DNA of 64,000 nt from Hyphomicrobiales bacterium (GTDB taxonomy: Bacteria > Pseudomonadota > Alphaproteobacteria > Rhizobiales > Rhizobiaceae). The notes below the pieces were generated by a model that saw nothing but the letters and a program-made list of their open reading frames with translations, searched no databases and was not told the DNA's origin. Each line of letters opens with the position of its first letter. Position 1 is the stretch's first letter. Location: contig UCOA01000067.1 in NCBI GenBank assembly GCA_900474095.1, positions 22,500 to 86,499 of the forward strand, written 5' to 3'. Made by a program: the position numbers and the translations under genes. Shown one piece after another: positions 37,423 to 46,810 of the stretch.

Positions 37423-38556
37423 ATGACAAGCCTGAGCGCGCCGATCACAATCGTTCGTCCCGAAATCATCGAGTTCGGCGTCGGGGTCGCGCCAAGGCTG
37501 GGGACGTGGGCGGCCGCTCAGGGCTTTTCGCGCGTTCTCGTCGTTTCGGATGGCTTTAATGCCTCGCGTATCGATATCCTCGAGCTACCGGGCGTCATTA
37601 CCGTCTTCTCGCAGGTCAGGCCTGAGCCTGACACCGATAATCTGGATTTACTTCTGACGGTTGCAAACGACGTGCGCGCCGACCTGATCGTCGGTTTCGG
37701 CGGGGGCAGCGCCATGGATCTTGCCAAGCTTGCGTCCGTCCTTTCCGGTTCCGCGCAGACATTGCGTGAGGTCGTTGGTGCTGGCAGGGTTGCGCAACGA
37801 CGCCGGGTGGGACTTGCACAAGTGCCGACGACATCGGGGACCGGCAGCGAAGCAGGCATCCGCGCTCTGGTTACCGATCCGCAAACCCAGGCCAAGCTTG
37901 CGGTCGAAAGCATCCACATGCTTGCCGATATCGCCGTCATCGATCCCGCCCTGACCTTTACCGTTCCGACTGCGACGACGGCGGCAACCGGCGTCGATGC
38001 CATGGCACATTGCGTCGAAGCTTTCACCAACCGCAAGGCGCATCCGATGATCGATCTTTATGCAATCGAGGGGGTTCGCCTGGTTGGACGTTATCTTGCT
38101 CGCGCCGTTGCCGACGGGTCGGACGCGCAGGCGCGGGCAGGGCTCTCGCTTGCCTCGCTCTATGGCGGCTTCTGCCTCGGTCCGGTCAACACTGCCGGCG
38201 GGCATGCGCTTGCCTATCCGCTTGGAACCCGCTGGCATATCGCCCACGGCGCAGCCAATGCCCTGATTTTCCCGCATGTGCTGGCCTTCAACACGCCTGC
38301 TGTTGCCGCAAAGACGAAGCAGGTGATCGAGGCGCTGAACCTTAAGGCGGGCTTGGACCAGGCATCGGTGTTCGATGCTTCGTTCGCTTTCTGCGCCGGG
38401 CTTGGCATCGAGATGCGGCTTTCGGCCCTTGGTGTTGCCGCTGACGATCTCGGCGCCATGGCCGACGACGCCTTCGCCATTCGCCGCCTTCTCGACAACA
38501 ATCCGCGCGAGCTTGGCCGGAGCGACATTCTTTCGATCTACCAGGCCGCCTATTGA
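37423..38556 (+). CDS. Iron-containing alcohol dehydrogenase
   Basis: 377 residues. NAD(P)-binding GFGGGSAMDLAKLA, then PTTSGTGSEAG, and the metal site Asp/His set in DPALTFTVP, GVDAMAHCVEAF and GGHALAYPLGTRWHIAHGAANA. This is group III Fe-ADH; members oxidise or reduce short alcohols, maleylacetate, lactaldehyde or sugar-acid semialdehydes. It forms an operon with the PdxA2-like gene 27 bases downstream. In the proposed pathway it would reduce the C4 aldehyde acid released by the aldolase to threonate. Confidence 0.9.
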   Translation: MTSLSAPITIVRPEIIEFGVGVAPRLGTWAAAQGFSRVLVVSDGFNASRIDILELPGVITVFSQVRPEPDTDNLDLLLTVANDVRADLIVGFGGGSAMDLAKLASVLSGSAQTLREVVGAGRVAQRRRVGLAQVPTTSGTGSEAGIRALVTDPQTQAKLAVESIHMLADIAVIDPALTFTVPTATTAATGVDAMAHCVEAFTNRKAHPMIDLYAIEGVRLVGRYLARAVADGSDAQARAGLSLASLYGGFCLGPVNTAGGHALAYPLGTRWHIAHGAANALIFPHVLAFNTPAVAAKTKQVIEALNLKAGLDQASVFDASFAFCAGLGIEMRLSALGVAADDLGAMADDAFAIRRLLDNNPRELGRSDILSIYQAAY

Positions 38557-38583
38557 GACGCATGCCCGCAGAGGACAATGATC

Positions 38584-39564
38584 ATGAGCACATCACGCGT
38601 AGCCGTCACACTCGGCGATCCGGCCGGTGTCGGACCGGAAGTCATCGTCAAGGCGCTGGCGGCACTGCCGGAAGCCGACCGGGTCAATTTCGTTGTCATA
38701 GGCAATGTCGAGGCGTTGGAGCGGGCAAACAGGGTGACGGGCACGGAGTTGCGGTTTTCCGCAATGCCAGCGGCTGGTGTCGTTGCGGTCGATGAAGTCG
38801 TGATCGACGGCAGCCTGCCGGAGATCGGCAAGGTCAGTCCCGTGGCGGGAGACGCATCCGTGCGCTACATCAAGCGCGCCGTCGAACTTGCCATGTCCGG
38901 CGAGGTCGATTGCATCGTCACGGCGCCGATCAACAAGGAGGCGATGAACCTCGCCGGCCATCATTTCGACGGCCACACGGGGCTTCTTGCCCATCTCACC
39001 GGGTCGAAAAGCTCCTTCATGCTGCTTGCATCCGAGCGGCTGAACACGATCCATGTCTCGACGCATGTGTCGCTGCGCACCGCTATCGAGCGGGCGACGG
39101 TCGAGCGGGTGCTGGCGACGATCGAGGCGGGGCACCGGCATTTTCTTCGTCTTGGGCGCCGGGCGCGCATCGCCGTGGCGGGCATCAATCCGCATTGCGG
39201 CGAAGGTGGCCTGTTCGGCGACGAGGACATGAAATTCCTCGCACCGGCGGTCGAACTGGCGCGGCAAAAGGGGATCGACGTCGTCGGTCCGATTTCGGCC
39301 GATACAGTCTACGCGCGCGCCTACGGCGGCGCCTTCGATCTTGTTGTCGCGCAGTATCACGACCAGGGGCATATCCCGATCAAGCTCGTTGCCTTCGAGA
39401 CTGCCGTCAACGTGTCGCTCGGGCTGCCGATCGATCGTGTTTCAGTGGATCACGGAACAGCCTTCGACATTGCCGGCACAGGCAAGGCAAACCATGCAAA
39501 TATGTTGTCGGCAATAGACTATGCGCGGCTGGTTGCGCGATCGCCGAGAGCGACAGCGGTGTAA
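38584..39564 (+). CDS. PdxA2-like 4-phosphothreonate dehydrogenase
   Basis: 326 residues from ATG 38584, seven bases after GAGGAC (ATG 38578 is too close). PdxA-family motifs: [40 protein letters not shown], the metal site [17 protein letters not shown] and [11 protein letters not shown], and [14 protein letters not shown]. Companions of DUF1537 kinases in this family oxidise and decarboxylate 4-phospho-D-threonate or -erythronate to dihydroxyacetone phosphate, rather than making vitamin B6. A kinase of that type is at 27.8-28.9 kb, supporting this role. Confidence 0.88.
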   Translation: MSTSRVAVTLGDPAGVGPEVIVKALAALPEADRVNFVVIGNVEALERANRVTGTELRFSAMPAAGVVAVDEVVIDGSLPEIGKVSPVAGDASVRYIKRAVELAMSGEVDCIVTAPINKEAMNLAGHHFDGHTGLLAHLTGSKSSFMLLASERLNTIHVSTHVSLRTAIERATVERVLATIEAGHRHFLRLGRRARIAVAGINPHCGEGGLFGDEDMKFLAPAVELARQKGIDVVGPISADTVYARAYGGAFDLVVAQYHDQGHIPIKLVAFETAVNVSLGLPIDRVSVDHGTAFDIAGTGKANHANMLSAIDYARLVARSPRATAV

Positions 39565-39824
39565 ACACAAACGACGCGCCGTTACGCGCGGCCGACCGTG
39601 ACGCGAGGACAGAGCGAAGGATGGCGGTCGACCGGTTTAGGAGCGGACGATCTCACAGGCAGCAGCTTTCAGGCCTCCCACCTGGATGTCGAGTTCTTAG
39701 CCTGTCCTCCTGACAGGGGCATGTTACAAGTCTCAAATGTCACTTTTGCCCGAGGTTGTCGCAAAAGCCCGCGGTCGTCGCTGGACTTTTGCGTCTGGCA
39801 TTTGCGACGGGTATTTCGGAGCAA

Positions 39825-40217
39825 TTACCGCGGGATGCGGGCGATCACCTTTATCTCGAAATCAAAGCCGGCGAGCCAGTTCACTCCGAGTGCAGTCCAG
39901 TTCGGATAAGGTGGAATGCTGAAAATCTTCTGCTTGACTGCCATGATGGTTCCGAACTGGTTCTCGGGGTCAGTGTGGAACGTCGTCACATCCACGATAT
40001 CGTCGAACGTGCAGCCTGCGGCGGCTAGCGTCGCCTCGAGATTTTCGAAGGCCAGCCGGACCTGGCGTTCGAAATCAGGCTCGGGTGTTCCGTCGGAACG
40101 GCTGCCGACCTGGCCCGAGACGAACAGAAGGTCGCCGGATCGGATTGCGGCGGAATAGCCGTGCTCCTCGTAAAGAGTGTGCCTGTTGGCAGGAAAGATT
40201 GCTTCGCGTTGGGTCAT
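39825..40217 (-). CDS. RidA/YjgF family protein
   Basis: 130 residues, full length. RidA features: SGDLLFVSGQVG, QVRLAFENLEATLAAAGCTFDDIVDVTTFHT, and a PNWTALGVNWLAGFDFEIKVIARI C-terminus. The position of the catalytic Arg in true RidA (R-x-x in the IPR-x-x-x-E end) is replaced by LAGFDFEIK, so deaminase activity on enamines is uncertain. It is divergent from a TetR gene, and three palindromes lie between them, so it is likely the target of that regulator. Confidence 0.88.
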   Translation of the reverse strand: MTQREAIFPANRHTLYEEHGYSAAIRSGDLLFVSGQVGSRSDGTPEPDFERQVRLAFENLEATLAAAGCTFDDIVDVTTFHTDPENQFGTIMAVKQKIFSIPPYPNWTALGVNWLAGFDFEIKVIARIPR

Positions 40218-40294
40218 TCTCTCGATCTCTCTTCATTATCGTTGACTAGCAACCGATGAGCGCGGCCGGAGCTTCACATGCTGTCGCATCATCT

Positions 40295-40363
40295 GGTATA
40301 CGGTGCGTATCTGTGATATTACACATACGTACCGTATGTCAAGTTCATATACGTAGCGTATGT
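40295..40363. promoter_or_regulatory. Three ATACG-N3-CGTAT operators between ridA and tetR
   Basis: Palindromes: ATACG-GTG-CGTAT (40297-40309), ACATACG-TAC-CGTATGT (40323-40339, perfect 7-base arms) and ATATACG-TAG-CGTATGT (40347-40363, one mismatch in 7-base arms). Centres are 28 and 24 bases apart, close to whole helical turns. The third ends 14 bases before the TetR start. This is a classic autoregulated TetR operator array. Confidence 0.8.
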
Positions 40364-40377
40364 GGTTTGAGGGCAAG

Positions 40378-40971
40378 ATGGCAAAGCGACGTATCGAGAC
40401 AATGGAGGAAAACCGCGCCAAGTTGATCGCGGCTGCACGCAAGGCCTTTGCCGAAAAGGGATACTCCGCCGCGTCCATGGATGAGTTGACAGCAGAAGTC
40501 GGTCTGACACGTGGCGCGCTTTACCATAACTTCGGAGACAAGCGCGGTCTCCTTGCGGCGGTTGTGGATCAGATCGACTCGGAAATGGCGTCGCGCGCCC
40601 AGGAAATCGGCGCCCGTGCGGGCAATGATTGGCAGGGCCTTCTTGCCGAGGGCACGGCCTATATCGAGATGGCGCTTGATCCAGAGGTCCAACGTATTGT
40701 GCTGCTCGATGGACCCGCGGTGTTAGGTGATCCCTCGCAATGGCCGAGCCAAAGCAGTTGTCTACAGGTGACCAAGCGAGCAGTGGAGCGTCTCATCGCA
40801 CAAGGAACCCTCAAACCACTTGATGCAGAAGCAGCGGCCCGGCTTCTAAGCGGAGCGGCTCTCAATGCCGCTCTCTGGATCGCCGCCAGCGACAGCCCGA
40901 AGACCGTACTGCCGAAGGCCGTCGAGGCTTTCCGTTGCTTGGCTTCGGGCATCCTTGTGAGGCCCCAGTAA
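40378..40971 (+). CDS. TetR/AcrR family transcriptional regulator
   Basis: 197 residues from ATG 40378, four bases after GAGGG; ATG 40360 would overlap the third operator. The helix-turn-helix is KLIAAARKAFAEKGYSAASM, DELTAEVGLTRGALYHNFGDKRGLL. The ligand domain starts at about residue 60 and has VLLDGPAVLGDPSQW, typical of the TetR_C subgroup related to multidrug or aldehyde regulators. Likely represses itself and ridA through the palindromes upstream. It may also sense a ligand of the neighbouring TRAP system. Confidence 0.93.
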   Translation: MAKRRIETMEENRAKLIAAARKAFAEKGYSAASMDELTAEVGLTRGALYHNFGDKRGLLAAVVDQIDSEMASRAQEIGARAGNDWQGLLAEGTAYIEMALDPEVQRIVLLDGPAVLGDPSQWPSQSSCLQVTKRAVERLIAQGTLKPLDAEAAARLLSGAALNAALWIAASDSPKTVLPKAVEAFRCLASGILVRPQ

Positions 40972-41238
40972 TTTATCAACAATCTCCGAGGCATCGCCGG
41001 TTTCAAAGCTAAGACGTGCCGCGAACGTCGAGGTAGCTGGCATTTAAGGTAGCTTCAGCCTTGGCGATGAAGCCACCCGTAGCTGTCCAAGAGTGTCGCA
41101 GAATTATCCCGTTTGCACAGGGACATACCGTAGACAGCGCATAAACGACATTAACCGTCGCTCAGTACTAGCACCAGAGTGGATCATTGGGTTTGCGGGC
41201 AGGCTGAAGTGATGAAGGGACGCTGACGGCAATCTCTC

Positions 41239-42981
41239 TCAGCCGTAGAGATAGTTCGGAAGCCAGAGTGCCATACCCGGCCAGACATACATAATGACCA
41301 TGCACAGGATGACAATCAGCATGTAGGGCATCATGCCGGCGAAGATCTGGTTGAGAGTGACATGCGGTGGTGAGACGCCTTTGAGATAATAAGCCGACAT
41401 CGCGACCGGCGGCGACAGGAACGCCGCCTGCAGGTTGACGAAGACGAGGACGCCCCAGAGAACCGGATCGATATCGAAGTGCCTCAGCAATGGCAGGAAG
41501 ATCGGCACGAAGATGATGATGATCTCCGTCCATTCAAGCGGCCAGCCGAGAATGAAGATGATCGCCTGCGACAGTATCATGAATTGGATCGGCGTCAGGT
41601 CGAGCGCCAGCACCCATTGCTCGATAAGCGCCTGACCGCCGAGGATGGCAAAGACGGCCGAGAAGAGCGCCGAGCCGACGAACAGCCAGCATACCATCGC
41701 TGTCGTCTTCGCGGTCAGGAATACCGCCTCCTTGGTGCGCTTCCAGTTGAGTGTCCGAGCCTGGAACGCCAACAGGAACGCTCCGGCAGCGCCCACGGCC
41801 GCGGACTCGGTCGCTGTGGTGATCCCGAACAGGATCACGGCGAGCACGACGACAGTGAGAATCCCGAGCGGCATGACGGAGGAGACGAGAAGCTTCACGA
41901 CCTGCAGCCGATCGGCGGTCATGTTGCGGTAGTAACGGATGAGCACCACCGCAGCGATGGCTGCTATGATGGCGAATGTCACGTAGAAACTCGTTGCCGG
42001 CCCCTCGACTAAGGCCGGCCCCGCATCGATGGCCGGCGCGCCGAGCTCCTCCAGTCCTTCCGGCGCCTCAGTCTCGGCGGAGGCCTGCGGACGAATGGCG
42101 ACATACCACCACACGAGCGCCAGTGTGAACGCGGTCAGCGAGAACGGTACCAGTGCCGCGCAGGCATTCTTGATCAGTTTCCAATAGGTAAGCCGCCCAT
42201 CCTCCGTCTCGATCGCCAATGCCCGCGATGGCGAGAAGAGCGCGGAAAGCAGCCCGGCCGGCATATTGCGCGAATAGAGGGTCTCAAATCTTCTCATCCA
42301 GTCGGGCACCGGAACTCTTGTCTGTTCCTCGGGCAGGGCCGGCGCGATCTTAGGATTGATCGTCGCCCAGCCGAGAACATAGGCGAGATAGAGAAGTGCG
42401 AGGAAAAAGCCGGGGAACATTGCGGCGGCATAGAGTTTGACGACCGACTGCCCCGCAACCGCCGCGTAAACGATGATCATCACCGATGGCGGGATCAGAA
42501 TGCCCAGCGTGCCGCCAGCGGTGATGACGCCCGACGCGAGCTTCACGTCGTAGCCGGCGCGCAACATCGGGTTCATCGCGATGACGCCCATCAGCACCAC
42601 CACGGCGCCGACAAGGCCGCTGGCAATGCCCCAGAAAGTGCAGACGATGAGCGTCGCAACGGCAAGCGACGCGGGCACCCGCCGGAAAGAAAGCTGGATG
42701 CTGTAGAACATCTTGTCGACCAGCGCACCGCGCTCCATCACGTAGCCCATTAGTACGAAGAGCGGGATGGAAATCAAAACATCGTTGGTCATCGCGCCAT
42801 AGGTGCGTTGTACCATCAGGTCGAAGACGCGATTGTCGATCCAGTGCTCGGCGGGATTGTAGAAGGCGTAAAAGCCGAAGAGCATGCCGAGTCCCATCAG
42901 CGTGAAGGCAGTCGGGAACCCCATCATGATGACAACCACGATGAGCATCAGCATCGTCATTCCAAGGAACGGATCGCTCAC
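41239..42981 (-). CDS. TRAP transporter large permease (DctM-type, long form)
   Basis: 580 residues, longer than the common 425-430. The N-terminal half has PTAFTLMGLGML, VLISIPLFVLMGYVMERG and ASGVITAGGTLGILIPPSVMIIVYA. Between residues about 220 and 345 an inserted region with extra helices and an acidic loop (ETEAPEGLEELGAPAID) precedes the second half (VGSALFSAVFAILGG, FILGWPLEWTEIIIIFVPIF, NLQAAFLSPPVAMSAYYL). This long form is typical of the mannitol/chloroaromatic-type TRAP subfamily. Inner-membrane sodium-driven importer subunit. Overlaps dctQ by four bases. Confidence 0.93.
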   Translation of the reverse strand: MSDPFLGMTMLMLIVVVIMMGFPTAFTLMGLGMLFGFYAFYNPAEHWIDNRVFDLMVQRTYGAMTNDVLISIPLFVLMGYVMERGALVDKMFYSIQLSFRRVPASLAVATLIVCTFWGIASGLVGAVVVLMGVIAMNPMLRAGYDVKLASGVITAGGTLGILIPPSVMIIVYAAVAGQSVVKLYAAAMFPGFFLALLYLAYVLGWATINPKIAPALPEEQTRVPVPDWMRRFETLYSRNMPAGLLSALFSPSRALAIETEDGRLTYWKLIKNACAALVPFSLTAFTLALVWWYVAIRPQASAETEAPEGLEELGAPAIDAGPALVEGPATSFYVTFAIIAAIAAVVLIRYYRNMTADRLQVVKLLVSSVMPLGILTVVVLAVILFGITTATESAAVGAAGAFLLAFQARTLNWKRTKEAVFLTAKTTAMVCWLFVGSALFSAVFAILGGQALIEQWVLALDLTPIQFMILSQAIIFILGWPLEWTEIIIIFVPIFLPLLRHFDIDPVLWGVLVFVNLQAAFLSPPVAMSAYYLKGVSPPHVTLNQIFAGMMPYMLIVILCMVIMYVWPGMALWLPNYLYG

Positions 42982-43640
42982 GTCTCGATGTCTCCCCCAA
43001 GCCCCCGTTGCCGTGCCGTCCTCTCTATGTCCTGGGCGCGGTCGATCGCCGCCTCACGCGTCGCCGCGTCTATGTGCTCGCTATGCTCAAGCTGCTCGGC
43101 GACGACGTCGATTTCCTCGACATCCTTGAGGCGGCTCGGCCATTCTCCGGTCCTGAGACAGATTATGCAGCGCATGATCTCGGCCAGTCCCTGAAGCATC
43201 ACGAGGGCGCCTGCTATCGGAATGACAGTCTTGAAATAGTAGATCGGCGGTCCCTCCGCCGTTACCGTCGAATGTTCGCCGATCCGCCACGAAAGCGCGG
43301 CGTAGTCGTAGCCCGCGTAAACGAGAGCGGCAACGCCGGGCAGGAAGAAGAAGATGTAGAGGACCAGGTCGAGCCCGGCCTGTGTCCGCGGCCTGAACGA
43401 ACTGTAGAGAAAGTCACCGCGCACATGGGCATTCTGCGCCAGCCCGTAGGCTCCGGCGAGCATGAACAGCGTACCGTAGAACATGTTGCTGGCGTCGAAA
43501 ATCCACGCGGTCGGCATGTTCATGATGTAGCGCTTGAAGACCTCGACGCAGACGAGCATCATCAGGCCGATGATGAGCCAGGCCGCAGCCTTGCCGACCC
43601 ACACGCTGATTGCATCGATCCTGAGCAGAAAAACGTTCAC
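42978..43640 (-). CDS. TRAP transporter small permease (DctQ-type)
   Basis: 220 residues from GTG 43640, which aligns the protein with family members (VNVFLLRIDAISVWVGKAAA) and has a G-rich stretch upstream. Four transmembrane helices: WLIIGLMMLVCVEVF, FYGTLFMLAGAYGLA, VLYIFFFLPGVAALVYAGY, VIPIAGALVMLQGLAEIM. The HVRGDFLYSSF segment is a DctQ hallmark. The C-terminal 60 residues are a charged cytoplasmic tail, longer than usual. Confidence 0.88.
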   Translation of the reverse strand: MNVFLLRIDAISVWVGKAAAWLIIGLMMLVCVEVFKRYIMNMPTAWIFDASNMFYGTLFMLAGAYGLAQNAHVRGDFLYSSFRPRTQAGLDLVLYIFFFLPGVAALVYAGYDYAALSWRIGEHSTVTAEGPPIYYFKTVIPIAGALVMLQGLAEIMRCIICLRTGEWPSRLKDVEEIDVVAEQLEHSEHIDAATREAAIDRAQDIERTARQRGLGGDIET

Positions 43641-43670
43641 GCGTGCCCCCCAAAACGGCGCATACTTTGA

Positions 43671-43707
43671 TCCAAGCATCACCGGGTCTGCACCCGATGA
43701 TGCTGGA
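43671..43707 (-). other. Intercistronic hairpin between dctP and dctQ
   Basis: TCCAAGCATCACCGGGT, loop CTGC, ACCCGATGATGCTGGA. The stem pairs except for one bulged base and one G-T type mismatch. As at 32902-32932, it directly follows a binding-protein gene and precedes a permease gene. Confidence 0.5.
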
Positions 43708-43714
43708 CCACGCG

Positions 43715-44857
43715 TCAGAATTCCTTCGCGACTCCGTCCTGTCCGAAGTAGTGATCGAACACCAATCTCCGGCCGACGACAGTATCCTGTTCCCATCGCG
43801 TCGCCCGCTCGGCAAAGGCGATCTGGGAGAGTATGATTTCCTTGAATATCGGGTTTTCCGCGGCCTTCTTCTTCACGACTTCGTCGTAGATCTCCAATTG
43901 TTTCTTGAGGATCGCGTCCGGTGTTTTGTAGAACTTGACCTTGTCGGTCGTCTGCATCTCCACATAGTCTTTCGAATAGCGGTCGATGGCCTTCCAGTGC
44001 ATGTCCTGAGAAGCGGCCTCGACGGCATTGGATATGATGGCCTTCATCTGATCAGGCAGGGCATCGTATTTCGGCTTATTGAACATGATCTCGAACTGCT
44101 CGGCATTCTGGTGGTAGCTTTGCAGCATGCAGATCTTCGATACGTCGGGGAAACCGAGCACCCGGTCGGACGACGCGTTGTTGAACTCGGCCGCATCGAG
44201 CAGCCCACGATCCAATGCCGCGACGATTTCGCCACCAGGCAGCGCGTTGACCGCCGCGCCGAGACCGGTGAACACATCAATGGAAATGCCGACGGTGCGG
44301 AACTTCAGGCCCTGAAGATCCTCAACCTTGGCCACAGGCTTCTTGAACCAGCCGAGCGGCTGCGTTGGCATCGGCCCGTAGAGGAACGAAACGACATTGG
44401 CGCCGATCGATTCATAGAGCTTTGCAAGCAGCTCCTTGCCGCCGCCGTATTTGTGCCAGGCGAGCAGCATGTTGGCGTCCATGGCGAAGCCTGGACCGGA
44501 CCCCCAGAGCGCCAGCGCCGTCTGTTTGCCGTAGTGGTAGACGACCACCCCATGGCCGCCGTCGAGGGTCCCTTGCGACACTGCGTCGAGCAGGCCGAAA
44601 GCAGGCACGACGGCGCCCGCCGGCAACACCTCGATCTTCAGGTCGCCGCCAGTCATGTCGTTGACCTTACTGGCGAAATCGATCGCGAATTCGTGAAAGA
44701 TATCCTTGGAGGGCCATGTGCTCTGCCAGCGCATGTTGATCGGCCCCTGCGCTTTGACGACACTCGGCGCAGCAATCATCGCCGCACCTGCCATGGCCGC
44801 GCTGCTCAGGAATTTGCGGCGCGATGTACTGGCTCCAATCTGAGTTCTTCGTTTCAT
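43715..44857 (-). CDS. TRAP transporter substrate-binding protein (DctP-type), Tat signal
   Basis: 380 residues from ATG 44857. The twin-arginine motif SRRKFLSSAAMAGAA starts the export signal, ending near VVKAQ. The mature part has MRWQSTWPSKDIFHEFAIDF, LPAGAVVPAFGLLDAVSQGT, GLKFRTVGISIDVFTGLGAAV, ALPGGEIVAALDRGLLDAAEF and VHNN-type contacts expected of the mannitol/chloroaromatic subgroup. The Arg in KFRTVG would bind a substrate carboxylate, so the ligand is an organic acid. First gene of the dctPQM operon. Confidence 0.93.
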   Translation of the reverse strand: MKRRTQIGASTSRRKFLSSAAMAGAAMIAAPSVVKAQGPINMRWQSTWPSKDIFHEFAIDFASKVNDMTGGDLKIEVLPAGAVVPAFGLLDAVSQGTLDGGHGVVVYHYGKQTALALWGSGPGFAMDANMLLAWHKYGGGKELLAKLYESIGANVVSFLYGPMPTQPLGWFKKPVAKVEDLQGLKFRTVGISIDVFTGLGAAVNALPGGEIVAALDRGLLDAAEFNNASSDRVLGFPDVSKICMLQSYHQNAEQFEIMFNKPKYDALPDQMKAIISNAVEAASQDMHWKAIDRYSKDYVEMQTTDKVKFYKTPDAILKKQLEIYDEVVKKKAAENPIFKEIILSQIAFAERATRWEQDTVVGRRLVFDHYFGQDGVAKEF

Positions 44858-45378
44858 CTCTTCCTCCCAAAAACTCGGCTTCCTCGCCCATAGTCGAGCG
44901 GAACCAGGAAAAGGGTGATGCGGTCTTCCAGCATCCCGATCTTCGAGCTAGGGTCTTGACTCTAAACAATACTCTCAATGAAGCCCCAAGCAAAGGTTGC
45001 AAGGAGAAGCGCTTGAAATATCTTTTCCGAGAAAACCCAACGCGACGAACAGTTCTGTTATGCAGACAGGGCTGCGCTGTTTGTTGACAAGCCGGAATAC
45101 TCCGTTCTCCGGCGTCTAAAGCGACCTCGCGGAAGCGCGAGATCCACGACGAGCAGTATCAGATCAACGCATAATTCGCGGCGCTAAATGCTGAAATCGC
45201 GACGGCAAAAACATCGCTTACAAATCACCCGTAAACCGATTGGGCAAACGGTTCATTGTTACCATCAACGGCATCGACCGACTGGGAGATGACGACGTTT
45301 GATCGATTACGCGGATGGTTAAAGCATCGGGCGACTGCCTATGTCGTCTAACTTTGTTCCGACCATCGCAACACAGTA
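44858..45378. other. Intergenic region upstream of the TRAP operon
   Basis: About 520 bases without a credible gene. CATCGCTTAC at 45212-45221 resembles the 3' core of the IS66-type ends near 8.8-9.8 kb, but the match is short and could be chance. The TRAP promoter should lie in the first 150 bases. Confidence 0.4.
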
Positions 45379-45585
45379 CTACCGTCCGGGCCGCGCTTTG
45401 CCGAGAAGCTCGTCAAGCAGGAAATCCGTTCCCGAAGTCATCTGGAACGCGCTCTGGGCAACATGGTTCGTTGCCGTTGCCGCCTCTAAAAATTCAATTC
45501 CCTTCAGCGCACTGGCAATCATGGCAAGGTCATCGCTCGTCGAATAGGTTTCTGCGCCATTCACAATACCTGTCGCTGAAACCAT
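45379..45585 (-). CDS. Small hypothetical protein
   Basis: 68 residues, MVSATGIVNGAETYSTSDDL then MIASALKGIEFLEAATATNH and DFLLDELLGKARPGR. Composition is ordinary for a small cytosolic rhizobial protein. The family is not recognised and there is no clear ribosome site, so the call is tentative. It stands alone between the TRAP operon and the NTF2-like gene. Confidence 0.35.
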   Translation of the reverse strand: MVSATGIVNGAETYSTSDDLAMIASALKGIEFLEAATATNHVAQSAFQMTSGTDFLLDELLGKARPGR

Positions 45586-45883
45586 CGACCGATTAACAAC
45601 GGCCGAGTTCGACCATTCTCGCCACCGATGCCCGCTCGTAGGCGCGCGGCGTCAGCGAGCGCGATGGCACCGCGGGTTCATCGGGCCGCGAGAGTTCGAT
45701 GTCGACACGAGCGCCCAATAGACCCAGTCATCCCCACGACGAAGATACATCGGCCCAACGTCGCGTCCCCTAGGAAGGGCGCTTCGCTGGTTAGCGCCAG
45801 CAGTTCTCCGCCGCGTTGATAACGCGAGCGGCGCGCGGACTTTTCGGATAAAGTTTCTCTTTCAACCATCTGAGGACGCTAAG
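45586..45883. other. Intergenic region before the NTF2-like gene
   Basis: About 300 bases. Arg/Ser-rich frames cross it on both strands without motifs; nothing is called. It should contain the promoter of the next gene. Confidence 0.35.
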
Positions 45884-46315
45884 ATGTTAGCTTCTGACCT
45901 AATGAAATTTATCGAACAGGATCATCTGGCTTTAGATGCCTTCGTGAAGGGTAATCCTGAACCTCTGAAAGATCTCTACTCGCGCCGGGATGACGTCATT
46001 ATCGCTAATCCGTTCGGGCCGCCGGCCAAGGGATGGGAGAAGGCCGCCGAGACCATGGAACGGGCCGCCACCAATTACTCGGACGGCGAGGCCATCGGCT
46101 TTGAGCGCATCTCCGGGTACGCGACGGCGGACTTGGGGTACATCATCGAAGTCGAGCGGTACCGAACCAAGGCGGGTGGTGGCGACAAAGTGGCGGCGAT
46201 TGCGCTTCGGGTGACCACCATATTTCGGCGAGAGGAAGGCGGGTGGAGGATCGTCCTTCGTCATGCCGATCCGATTAGCTCAGCCCGCCCGCCCACGTCC
46301 ATAGTCGGAGAGTAA
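45884..46315 (+). CDS. NTF2-like (SnoaL/YybH-type) protein
   Basis: 143 residues. The cone-shaped NTF2-like fold is suggested by FIEQDHLALDAFVKGNPEPL, LYSRRDDVIIANPFG, GWEKAAETMERAATNYSDGE and the final strands VTTIFRREEGGWRIVLRHADP. The GGWRIVLRHAD ending is very typical of the DUF4440/SnoaL_3 group. Such proteins bind small hydrophobic or aromatic compounds; the substrate is unknown. Transcribed alone. Confidence 0.82.
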   Translation: MLASDLMKFIEQDHLALDAFVKGNPEPLKDLYSRRDDVIIANPFGPPAKGWEKAAETMERAATNYSDGEAIGFERISGYATADLGYIIEVERYRTKAGGGDKVAAIALRVTTIFRREEGGWRIVLRHADPISSARPPTSIVGE

Positions 46316-46450
46316 ACCGCGCTGGGTTGCCGGGGGCGGTTTGATTTAAGTTAAGCGGCGGCCATGGGTGGTTCGTCACAATATCGCTCGTCAGCTTCTG
46401 CTTGGCCGGCGCGTTTCTTGCTTGTAGCGTGCTTGGTTCTTCCGACGCGG

Positions 46451-46810
46451 TCATGCCGGCGGATAGGCCCGCGAGGGAGGCGTCGCCAGCGTCAGCAGGT
46501 TGCCGTCGGGATCACGCACCTGCGCCAGCGTCGAGTAGTCGCCTTCAATGTCGTCCCCGAGCACGATCCCCAGGCCATGTAGCCTGCGGCGCTCGGCCGC
46601 GACATCATCGACGACAAGGAACATCACGCCCCTGCCGGCGATCTCGTCGTCGGTTGAAAGCGCTAGCCCGCCCTCATCGAAGAGCTCCCACTGCACAAGC
46701 GTGTCCATCGGCCGATAATCCGGTCCACGCCCGAGCAGCTTCGTATACCAGCCTTCGGCTGCCGCAAGATCTGCGGTAAGAAATACGGTGTAGATCTTTT
46801 GCAGGTTCAT
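46451..46810 (-). CDS. VOC (glyoxalase/bleomycin resistance) superfamily protein
   Basis: 119 residues from ATG 46810. A single VOC module pair: YTVFLTADLAAAEGWYTKLL at the start and YSTLAQVRDPDGNLLTLATP at the end, with RGVMFLVVDDVAAERRRLHG between. The second-half metal position appears as the E/Q pattern seen in dioxygenase- and resistance-type members. Function could be metabolite isomerisation or drug binding. Stands alone between convergent neighbours. Confidence 0.85.
   Translation of the reverse strand: MNLQKIYTVFLTADLAAAEGWYTKLLGRGPDYRPMDTLVQWELFDEGGLALSTDDEIAGRGVMFLVVDDVAAERRRLHGLGIVLGDDIEGDYSTLAQVRDPDGNLLTLATPPSRAYPPA

Noticed and set aside
45199..45222. Another IS66-type end (CATCGCTTAC)
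   Set aside because: Only the last ten bases match well and no transposase remnant lies nearby; kept as a remark only.
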